Shown here piece after piece: positions 25,301 to 37,300 of a stretch of DNA of 64,000 bases (positions are counted from its first letter, which is position 1; each line of letters begins with the position of its first letter). A program made the position numbers and the translations under genes. Under the pieces are notes generated by a model. It had not been told where the DNA came from. It searched no databases and saw only the letters and a list, made by a program, of their open reading frames with translations. Source of the stretch: Plazaster borealis (Eukaryota > Echinodermata > Asteroidea > Forcipulatida > Labidiasteridae); assembly GCA_021014325.1 (NCBI GenBank), contig CM037475.1:5735001-5799000 (forward strand). The letters run 5' to 3'.

Positions 25301-28300
25301 TGAAGCCGATACTTATGTTTGATGTCCCTTCAGGGCCACCATAGATTTTGCTAATTCTTTGTGCATTCATAAACCATGGATTACTAAACTATATGAACAA
25401 CTTTTTAAAAAAAACACGTTTGAAAACGACATAAACCATGCAATGAATAAACATGCCAATTAATTATTAATTTGTTCAACCTAACGTGAAGAGGTAATTG
25501 AATGGTCTGTAACCTGTATAGTTTATTCACTTAAACCATGGAGGTATAATTAGAACGGAACAGTTGATCAAAATGGAAAATGCTACTTTGGGAATACACG
25601 TGTAATGGAGTACAGGCTATCGCTACATTCAGTGCACCTTCTGTCAAAAAGTGGAAATAAGTTATTTCACCATGATCGGATAAAAGGCCTTCATGATAGC
25701 AATTATCACAATTGGACTGGACTGGTATGAATCATCTAGTTTTCAAAAGGCAGTAAAATAAAAACCAACCTTATTATACAGGAAACAACGTTATAATAGT
25801 GCCCGGACCATGGGGTCTGCACATGACTCCAAACGCAGTTCTATTGGTTTTATGTACACAAAGTTGAATGTCAAACCAGTAACTGTACTTGTTGGACATT
25901 CGAATGTCGAACCGTTAATTCTGATAGCTGGATGCCGCTCACATTTTGGGGAAATCAGCATCAATCTATTAGTGACATTGTGATCCGTTTGAAACACGTA
26001 ATATCAAAATCCAGGATGTTCTTTTTGTCTAAAAGCAATCATCGTGCACGTTCTGAAATTCCAACAGTCGGTTTCCGCTAACGAAATACTACGCACCGTG
26101 TATAAATACAATTGTATATACCGTCCATTCAGCTCGAGCCTCGGCAGCGTGATCACCCCTTTTCGCCCATCGTAAAAAAAACTAACGATGGCAAATTCCT
26201 AGACTTTACCAAGTCCAGATCTCGCAAGGGTCTATGTAGTATGTGCATAAAATATACTGAATTTTTACTCTCTGAACGCACAACATAACTTAGTCAAGTT
26301 AAGGATAGGATGAAAAGTCGCAACGCTACAATCACGATGCCGAAATTAACAAATTAATTGTACATTTTGTGGAAATACGAAGTGTTTTGATAAGTTTCAA
26401 TGGCCTAAAATCAACTCTTACCGAAACTACAAACGTTTATACAATGTTTTATGTAGTATAATAGGAAACTTCAAATAGTTTTAAGTGAAAAATTGCGGGG
26501 TTTTTCTGTGCCATGTCTTTTGCGCACAGATACAACAAAAAAATGCAACAAATGACGTCATAATGACGTGAAATAAAATATTGTTCGACGATGCACATCT
26601 ACAATATCCAACAAGTCAATAACTTAAACAAGTTTGAATACTGAGTGAATAGTTCTTGAGATATGGTGGACACAATCATGACTAATTAAATATTCACAGC
26701 GTTAAAACATGGTTAGTTAAGCCAAAACAATTATCGAGCAACATTTTAGAAACTAAGTCAAGGCTTCATGGTAAACAAATTGACTGGTGTTTTGTTTCCC
26801 TAAAAATGAGTTAAGGCGTTCGATAAAATTCATTGTAGTTGAGCCAATGGGATTTTGATAAATCCCTAGGAAATTGTGAAATAAATATCTCGACAGAAGG
26901 TCGGAACAAGGTCGGAACAGCTAATAATAATCTTGACAGAAACAATAGCTGTTCCGACTGAATTGTCGGAAAAGCTAATACTGTTATGCACATACTATAC
27001 ATACTGTTTAGATTTCTATAGTTTTTTATGATGTTGTGAGACCAATATTTTAAATTCCTGTGATTGTTTTTAATCATTGGCTGAATAAACCATTCTATTC
27101 TATTCTATTCTATTCTAATAATAATCTTGACAGAAACAATTATGCTGTTCCGACTGAATTGTCGGAAAAGCTAAACATTAAAAAATCTCGACAGAAACAA
27201 TAGCTGTTCCGACTGAATTGTCGGAACATCTAATAAAAGTCCAACGCCTTGGTCAAGGCTAGTGAAATAACAGTAATGGCCGAACAAGCTGATTTCCAGC
27301 TAGCTGCAACAGTTTTTCGGACCGTGTGCAGGCCCTCCGAAACGTCTGCCTGATCAAAATGTTGCTCTGGGTGGGCGGTTTGGAGGGCCTGCACTACAGC
27401 CAGAGAAATTGTTGCAGCTATAGCTGCTCTACGCCAGATTGCTCGGCCATTTTTTTTATCAAACGAAAACGTAAACAAATCATCAGTTACCGCGGGTCCG
27501 GATGACCGACGAGCACACAGCGCCCTCGTGATTGTATTGACCAGTGCGTGATTAGTTACCTCAATGGTCAGCTTGCGGGCGGTAGACTAGTCCCCTGTCA
27601 TTATCCGCACAAGCCTCGAAGTGTGACGTTAGATGTTCAGGCTAGCGGGGCGGTAGACAGGGGACTAGTGATGGGTGGAACGATCAGAATGCTTGGGAAG
27701 GAGGTTGAATGAAACGCATGTTCGGTTTTTATTGCTTATAAACCATAATTTGTGAATATAAATTTTTATGGTTTAATTATAAACCATGATTTGTGAATAC
27801 ACGATTTCCATGGTTTATAAACCATGATTTATGATGCTTCAATTTTCAAGGTTTAAAAACCATGTTTTATGATGCTTTAATTTTCATGGTTTATGAACCA
27901 TGATTTGTGAACACACAGTTTTTCATGGTTTATAAACAACGATTTGTGAACACACGATTTCTATGGTTTTTTTAAACCATGATTTATGATGCCTCAATTT
28001 TCAAGGTTAAAAAACCATGTTTTATGATGCTTTAATTTTCATGGTTTATGAACCATGATTTTTAAACCATGTTTTATGATGCTATAATTTTCATGGTTTA
28101 TAAACCATACTTTGAAGATGCTTAAAGGCACTGAACACGTTTGGTAATTGTCAAATTACCAAACGTGTTCAGTGCCTTTAAGCATCTTCAATTTATTATT
28201 TTAGTGAGAAATTACCTCTTTCTCAAAAACTACGTTACTTCAGAGGGAGTCGTTTCTCACAATGTTTTATACTATCAACAGCTCTCCGTTGCTCGTTACC

Positions 28301-31300
28301 AAGTAAGTTTTATGCTAATATATATTTTGAGTAATTACCAAACGTGTACAGTGCCTTTAAATTGTCATGGTTTATAAACCATGTTTTGAAGGTGCTTATA
28401 AATATTCATGGTTTATAAACCATGTTTGACTATGATTCGATCTTCATGGTTTATAAACCATGATTTAAAAACTATGTTTTATGATGAATTCAATATTCAT
28501 GGTTTATAAACCATAATTTATAAACGTTAATTGTATATTCATGTTTTTTAAAAAGCACAAGACATTACTTTCCTGGTATGTTAAATGTTAAAACACAAAT
28601 AATGTTGACAACACTTTCTGGTTTACATCTAATTGTTACAAACCATGGTAAAAACATGTCAAAAATACGCTTAACAATTAGTTGACAAACGGCGCCTTAT
28701 ATACTATATACACGTGCGGTTGGAGTGCATACACACACAACCTTACGGATCCAGTTTGTGGGTTCCTGCTATTGTTGTTTTATTATTCCCTTTTCCAACG
28801 AATACTCTTGTGGGGTCCAGGTTGAACAAAGAGTTCTATTGTGATCTCCATTGTTTCATTGTGTATAAGACCCCACAAGGGCACTCCCGTGTGTGTGTGG
28901 GCGTGTCTAATTGAAACCGAGTACTTTAACAAAAGGGATCTGGGTGTTTGACAGAGCGAGGACGTCCTCGCTTCGTTTTCGTGTACAAACCCAATGGGGA
29001 CGTCGCAAAAAAAAACACGTCCAAAGAATGGGAGAACAAAGAGAAGTCCTCGGTAAGCGGGATTTACAAACGTGTGTGTGTGTGTGTGTGTGTGTCTGTC
29101 AGAGTTGTGGACACAGGACGAGAACCCCCACTCACGGATACGGTTTGTGGGGTCCTGAATTGTTCAGCCCATTGTCCCCTTTCTGAAGAACTTCCTCGAG
29201 GGGTCCATTGTTATGCTGTTGTCAGGTCCCTACAATGTCTGGTATGTATGTACACTGGCTCACATAACCTTAGGGATCGGGGTTTGGGTCCTGCTATTGT
29301 TGTTCTATTATTCCATTTTCTAAAGAATTCCTCTGTGGGGTCCAAGTTGAACAAAGACAAATTTGTGGGGTCCAATGTTCTGTTGTGTAAAATACCCCCA
29401 AGGGCTCTTCTGTAAGCCCATGGCCGGTTACGAGTAGACTGTAAATTCAACTGATTTGTATCAGAACGTGAGCATCCTTTTGAAAATGTTGGATAATAAT
29501 TTGAGTTGTACATTCTCAAAATACTACGGAAGCGAAGTGCCACCACATGAACAAAAAAATGTTCGCTCTTATTGTGTACGTACACGATAATTATCATGTA
29601 CGTACACGACAATTATCACTTACGTACACGATCCTCTTACGTACACGATATTGTGTGGAGTCTCTATGCGAAATCATACTCCTAAACAACCCAGAGATAG
29701 TGGTATGTTAATACAAAGATGATTTTAATAATCTACAACGGCAACCGAAACAAGGCTTTGTTTGGATTTTACTAGGATTTTATTAGGATGTAAAATCAAT
29801 ACACCTTTCATGACCTCGTGATTTACAAAGGCGAACGTTTTCAGAAAGAAGGGAAGCTTGATACTCGAGCAGTTAACAAAAATTTACTGGGATCTCACTT
29901 TGTGAAAAACAAATATTTATAAAAAGGACAATAAAAGATTATATAACCATCTCCTATTGACTTTTCCAAAGACTGAGATAATTGTCTCCCCAAAAACAAC
30001 ATCCAAACATTTATAGGATCAGACCACATCAAAGCCAAAGGGCATGCATTATCCCCTCCCAAACATACGCATACCTGTTTTGTGGTTTTGCAGTGTATGG
30101 TTTCTTTTTTCTACCATGCAGCAACGCTTTGCCGATCGTAAAACGCATTGCACTCTCCCCTCCCGTTTCTGACACCCTTTTCTATAATTATTCTAAAACC
30201 CTTCCAATATACCTTTTCCTTTTCCTGCTCCTTCACGATTCTATCCTACCCTTTCCAAAACCCAACCCCTTCTAAAAAGAACTGTACATGACACCCTAAA
30301 AGATTGTTTAAAAGCTTGTCTTTAAATATTTGTACCTCATTCGACACACGGAGAAGCTTTGCAACTGACAACATTTTAAGCTTTTTGAACATCTTGAGTG
30401 CGTTCCGATCCTATTTAGTATTTCTTTGTTTGTCCTTCAAAAAACCTGTTCTATGATGCATTTAACAAAATACCATCAACATGTTTTTCGTGGTCACACG
30501 GCCTGATCACATGACTTGATTGCACACAGCTATACAAGTAAGATTTCACTCTTTCCTCTATAAACATGTATCATGTACGTCCACAATAGTTTATCGTATA
30601 CAACTACACGAACGTTTTAATGTACGTACACGATAATTATCAAGTACGGACATGATAATTATCGTGTACGTACAAAGATAGTTATCGTGTACGTACATAA
30701 TAGTTATTGTGTAGTACACGAAAACTATCTTGTACGTACACAATAAGTCCGGAGCTATCGTGTACGTACTCGATAGTTATTGTGTACATACACGATAAGA
30801 GCGGGATTTGTTAATATTTATGTGGCGGCACTATACGCTTCCGTAAAATACTACGGAGCACATAAAGGGACAAGGTATTTTATTTTAATTTTGTTCCCTT
30901 AAAATAATATTTTTTTCCCAGAAATGTTAGATTTAATTCCCTCAAAATAATATTTCGTTACCCGGATATAACATTTCCTTCCCTCGAAATAACATTTCGT
31001 TCCCCCGAAATAACATTTCGTTCTCTCAAAATAACATTTTGTTCCTCGCGAAATAATATTTTGTTCCGTTGAAATATAATGTATGTAAAGCGCATTGAGA
31101 GTTCTCCCAGAACTGAAATGCGCTCTATAAGAACGTCATATTATTATTATTATTATTAATATTATTTTGTGCCCTCGAAATAGTATTTTGTTCCCTCGAA
31201 ATATTGTTTCCAACACTACAAATAATATTTCAATGGAATTAAACACAAAATAAATAAATAAATTGTCCCTCTTATGGGTTCCATAATACAACATATTGCA

Positions 31301-34300
31301 TGCAAAAACATAGATGGGATCAAGTGACAAAGTGGTACATTATTTCTTCAGCTATTTATACATAGTTTGCCCATTTTCCAGACATAGGCATCTTTGACTT
31401 TACCATTTCGCTGCTAATAACACAAGTTTTGGACTGAATTTCGTAATATGACTAGTGGACCCTTATTGTATGACTAGTGGACCCTTCTTATCCGTGTTGA
31501 TGATGATTACAAAATGATTGCTTCTAGAATTTCAAATGCCGACGTCCATCAGCACGGCCTTTCTCGGTGTGCAATGTTCAGATGTACTTGTACAATGAAC
31601 GTGAACGGCACACAAACTGTGTTTATGTACATATCTCACGAAGGCACGGCCGCAGTGTGATTGGCATTCACAGCTGAAAGAGGTCACAGGAGTCGATTTT
31701 TCCGATTGGCCGCCGGTCAGCCAATCGGAACGAACCTCGTTTAAAAGTAAAGCGCCTGTATCTACAGTTCCCGACGTCAGATTTTGTTGTCGTTACACAA
31801 CAAACATGTAAGCTTTGTTCGCATATGAAAATTGACATTTTAATCCCTACATCCAAACGCAGGCAATGCATCTTTTAATGGCAAATTGACTAAAGGTTAG
31901 CACCCGAACTTGCTCATGGTGGAGAGTTTAGCTCTGTATCCTTTTCACAGGAGACTTTGGGAACATGGGCCTATAGGTGACAGCAGCCACCCAGGTAAAT
32001 CGTCAAGTAGTTTACACAGTTCTGTGCATGCGCATAATTCCGGTGGCAATGGTTTTACATGGCAAGACTGCTGCCACCTAGTGTCCCCGAAAGTCACAAA
32101 TTGTTGACATGGAAAATAATTATGAATCATAAATTGTTTATGGCCATTCACGTGTACTCGGGCAATAACATTGCAAGTTGCTACCATGCTTGCCATGTTT
32201 GTGAGAGAAAGAAACAATATCGATTGTAAGCAAAATTTAAACCAACTTTTAGTCAATTTTGAACGGGAGTAAAACATTTGTTGTTTTAACTACAACTCCC
32301 CCCCCCCCGCAGATGTCTACAGTGTGATCAATGTCTATTCTAGTATTGCAGCGCAGTGTTCATCCACCTTTTGGCCAAATTAAGAAATTTAGTTGTAAAA
32401 CAATGTATGTGAAATTTATAACTGGTAGATCCTTAACCGTTTACAGTTCTGATTTTCTTCGAAAGTTAAATACACCCACCAAAAAGGATAAAACGTACAC
32501 CAAAAACCAACGAATTGCCATCTAACCGTTAAGTATCGTGTTGTGTTTTCCCTACAGATGCTGGGCCCACATTGGGTGCAGCCATAGTGTCGACAAAATG
32601 ACCGAAATCAACATTGACACAAAGTGTGACGATGTACGTATGCCGTCGGTCGCAGGTCTAGTTTTAGCCCCGTAGTTTACGGAAAACGAAGTCTGCACTT
32701 ATGTTAGCAAAAGTGACACGTGACGAGGACTAGGCCTGGGCGACTAGTGCAACTAATTTCGTAGTCGCGACTATTCATTGCTATGTCCAGTCGCGACCAC
32801 CGCTTTTCAGCTACCCGGTTAACCGCGCCGCCACGACTACTGAAGAAGTAGTCACGACTATGTGTCAAAGTCGCGGTAGAGAATTTCACTAGTCGCCCAG
32901 TCCTAACGAGGATGCATTTCACTCTGATATTTTATGTGCCTTCAGAATCATCTGTTCTATTTTGAACCCACCCACACAACGTCACCAGTGGGCGCTGTGT
33001 ATATTCGTTTGATTTAATGTAATTCGACACCTAATGACGTCATCATGGCGTCATGTGCTGTTTTCGTATTAATGTTCAATTCGTCACCGACGCCACGAAG
33101 TAGCACAGACCTGGGTACCAGTAAAAAGTAACAATCGGAGAAAACGGCGTTTAAAGTTGAACGCTTTCTAAAATAAGCTTTCCTACAAAATGTCAGGGTA
33201 TTTTCATCAACTAGCTTTCGTACAATGGAGACTTGATGCATTGAACTTCATATACGGTGCTTTTTACTGTTTTTCGTTGAATGAAAACCTAAAAGCCCAA
33301 AACACCTAACAAGAGGTGTTCGCGCTGCTGCACGAACGCCTAAAACCCCCAGAACAATAACAAGAGGTGCTCGGCTGAAGCCCGATCACGTAACAAACGT
33401 CCAAAGAAAACAAAAACAAGGAAGAATAAATTATTATCAAACAATCTAGAGTTGTTCTAAAACCCCCTCGACGAACGCACCAACCATTACGCAATAACAT
33501 GCATGTCTCGTGGCCGGCCTGAGCCAGAATCCGATTGTATCCAAATTGGGCAACTGTGTTAACCGCCCGAGTTCGATTACAGCTAGCTCACCCCCGTTGC
33601 GTCGCTTGGTGCAAACATGACGAATCATGGGGCTTCCCATAAACAATGATGTCGCGAAATCCAGATGATCACACTGCAGCCGCCACGGCCGCATGGCCTG
33701 TTGTTTCCGACATCGTGAATGATCAAGCACAGCCATACGATTGGTTTTCGTCTTGTTTTATGTGACTGTAATGAAAAAAACATGCACACAAATTGTGTCA
33801 GGAGGCCATTCATCCGTGTTCAGCAATCGCTCACAGTGAATGACGACACGTGTCGCATACTGCGCCCTAAATCGGGGCATTATTCAAACTCGGGCCGTAA
33901 AGCGAGGTTCGGATTTTGAACACGGTTCGATGATGGGGTAGTAAGTTGAGGGGTCGAGGGGTCGAGGGGTCGAGGGGGTCGAGGGGTCGAGGGTGTCGAG
34001 GGGGTTTTAGAACAACCCACAATTTCAGTTCCAACTCGTCATCATCTCCACTACGGACTTGAGATTACACTTGAGATTACACTTTCCACCGGAGTGATTA
34101 GTCATAGTTGAGAGAACATGAAAAGATGTTCCCGGTATAAATGCCCCACCACGCCCAGTGCACCTCAATTCATTTTTCTGTACCGTACAATTACGGGTAT
34201 ACGCTGGCATATAAATATGCACCATGGAAAGCATCGACAGGCCAGATTTCCTTGAGTTGATGGCATGCCAAAGCCAGGGAATTTCGCATTACGCCTGCCG

Positions 34301-37300
34301 ACATCTCATCTTGGCGGACCTCAACCAATAAATCTGTAACCGATCAGCGATCCAAAAAGGGGTTCTGTTCTGTGCACGAACAAAAAGTGATCCCCTTCGA
34401 ATTTGACAAGGGTGGTAGCTATAGCACACTGAACACACTACGTATAGTGCATTATCAGCGAGCCCCTATAGATGGGACACCGATTGGAGCTCTCCCCCAC
34501 CAATAATTATGTTTTGGTCGTTATGTTAACAACTTACAAGTCTGTGAACAGAGCTATACGTATAATAAACTATGGTAAAACCCTTGAGTCGTATACACAA
34601 TCAGTTTCTTTATTGCATGTTGCCCGTCTCTGTGCTCTAAAATGTAAAGTCCGAGGTGGAGGTGATGCCGAGGTGGAGGTGATGACGAGGTGGACTCTAA
34701 AGTTAAACGAATATAATGAAGTTTGATTGGATTCTACCGAGTCTATATCACCGACACTGAAGGACTTACATTCCCTCCACATAGGCTTGCAACTTAACAT
34801 TGGTTGACCCGCCCCTTAGCGCCGGGCATTATGCTCCTTTGGTGATAGACTCGGTAGAATTCCAATCAAATTTCATTATATACGTTTAATTTTAGAATTA
34901 ATAAATGAACAAATAATGCGCTTTTTCACTTTAGATTGGTGTGGTCACTCATGAAGTGTTCCATGCACTTGGGCGGTACCATGAGCAGACCAGACGGGAT
35001 CGCGATTTCTATATCACAGTCAACTGGGACAACATCGAGGTTGGCAAGCAGGGCAACTATCAACAGTGTACTAATGTCCCCTACGATGTCCCGTATGACT
35101 TTCAATCCATCATGCATTATGGTGACAAGGTATGTTAGCAAATTCAAAGCAATCACATTCACCTTATTAAGAGAGCCGCCTTGATCGCCACAGTGATTTG
35201 AATTGTGAAACTGTGCTTGAATTTAAAATAATATTGATAAATTGGCTCAAAACCCCCCACAATAACAACACCAGCTGGAATATTTTAGTACAGGCTAACA
35301 AAATCTGCTGGAATGGAATTGCAGTTAATCGGTTAATGTTGAATTAGGTTAAAAATGATAGTATAACGCATTTTATCTATTACGCCATCTTTCTAGTAAA
35401 ACTATTCCTATGCACATGATGGAGAAAAAATGCATACACAATAATTGATAATTGTGTGATGGAATGAGTATTGTTTGCTTTCGAGTCTGAACAATTGTTG
35501 AGATTGGGCTTGGAAGCTTTCAATGTTTGGACGGTACAAATCTGTACTGGTAATGATTCCACTAGTATGGTGCATCGGCTGCGAACGACTCTCGGTCCAC
35601 AAAAGACGACCGAAAAAGCTTTTGTGTGTTACACTACAAAAAATGGGGTGTTAGAATTTACACCACGGGTGTTGTCACATATAGATACCCAAAAAGAATC
35701 AAAAATTTACATCACAGGACCCAAAAAGAATCAAAAATTTACATCACAGGGTGTTAAAATAACACTATTTCTGCCCAAAACAATTACATTGGTGTTATTT
35801 TAACAACCCATGGGTTAATTTTGATTTTCTCTTCGGTATCTATATAATGTGACAACACCTATGGTGTCAACTTCAATACCCCAGTTTGTGCAGTGTGTGA
35901 AGATTATTATACTACCACCACGAGGGACATTTTCGTCTGAAATGCATGGCAACAAAATTGTTTAAATCCTTGACGTTAATCTAGTCGGGCAATTAAATAA
36001 TGTTTTTATATCTTGTCATCGTTAATTAAAAATATTCCTTTACGATTTTGGTGTAGGCCTATTTTATGTATAGAGCGGGGTCATGTGGCTGCCTTCACGT
36101 TTGGCGACCCTATTACGACATTTGTTACTGTTACGACATTTGTCAACTAAAGCAACAATTTGTAGTCTATCATCGCGATCTTATCGCCAGTACATCTCTA
36201 GCCCTCTATCAGAGTTTCCTTCGCAGTTCCTGGAAGCACGTGTCCTTTTCAGGACAAGCTATCAAGATGATGGCTGACACCTCGACCTGCGTACTTCAAC
36301 TCAATGCTGAAGGCCTTACCCGCTCAAAGCGAGATCTGATTCCTCATATTGTGTTAATATTTTCTGCCTCCAAGAAACACATTGTGAGACAGAAGAACAG
36401 CTTCACATCGAAGGTTTTGATCTGATCTGCTTCATACCACAGAAGCATGGGATTGCATCCTACGTCAAACAAGGCATGGAAGCATTCACCACTGGGCGAT
36501 CTCCTGTGAACTCAGCTTCACAATGGACCACCTTTGAAGCTATGGGAACCCACTTTTGCAATGTGTATAAGCCACCACCTGCAGATGTTGAAATCATGCT
36601 CTTCCCAAAGATGCCCCGGAACTCCTTTGTCTGCGGAGATTTCAACAGTCGCAACATCGCCTGGGGATACCCTAACACCAACAAGAATGGAAAGCTCATC
36701 TTTGAATGGCTTGAATCCCAGGAGCTAGTGATACTTTATGACAGCAAGGACAACCCCACATACTCAGGGAGCCACAAATCATGGACCTGCCCCGACTTGT
36801 CACTGGTTTCATCCAACATCAGACACACCTGCTCAAGAACTGTCCTTCCAAAGTTCCCAAGGTCTGGCCACTGTCCGATCATCATCTCAAGCGACATCAA
36901 GCTCCAACTCTCCAACCTACCAAAGAACAGATGGAAATTCAGAAAAGCTGACTGGCCCAAGTTTCAGGAACGCACAAACAAGCTAACATCTCGACTGCCA
37001 GACACCTCCACCAGCAATGTGAACGACTCCTCTGCTTTCTGCTCCATGTTACATCAGGCGGCAAAACTCTCCATCCCCAGGGGCAGAAGACACCCATATA
37101 TTCCATGCTGGGTGAAGAACGCGACCGTCTGTATGAATCCTACACTAAGTTCAAGACCATTGAAGAAGGAGAAGCTGTAGGGAACGACCTGCTGATATTA
37201 CTAGGAGAAAAGAGGAAGATTAGAAGGGAAGAAGTCGTCTCTGAGATCAACTTTACCCACTCTAGTCGCAAGGCCTGGACTACCATCAGTAAGCTCACTG

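Larger units (their letters stand above)
22854..28696. mobile_element. Giant foldback element in astacin intron 3, about 5.8 kb
   Basis: Both outer ends read GGCGCCGTTTGTCAA inward and continue with taccatggtttgtaacaatt, aaagtgttgtcaacattat and aaagtaatgt.ttgtgc. The left arm (22856-23470) and right arm (27725-28696) are then filled with many atggtttataaaccat palindromes spaced by gcatcat/gatgctt words. TTATAT borders both ends (22848-22853, 28697-28702), a possible target-site duplication. The 4.2-kb middle is not an inverted repeat and encodes no recognisable transposase; it holds other repeats. The right arm is interrupted by a family B MITE at 28126-28356. The structure resembles Foldback/Galileo-type elements; affiliation is not established. 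Confidence 0.82.

Noticed and set aside
28948..29415. 155-codon + strand frame
   Set aside because: It reads through a (GT)n run and imperfect tandem repeats.
30892..31205. Regularly spaced repeats that might suggest a CRISPR array
   Set aside because: Units are contiguous and imperfect, with no unique spacers and no cas genes; the genome is eukaryotic with spliced genes. The same holds for the arrays at 39861-40660 and 53965-54260.
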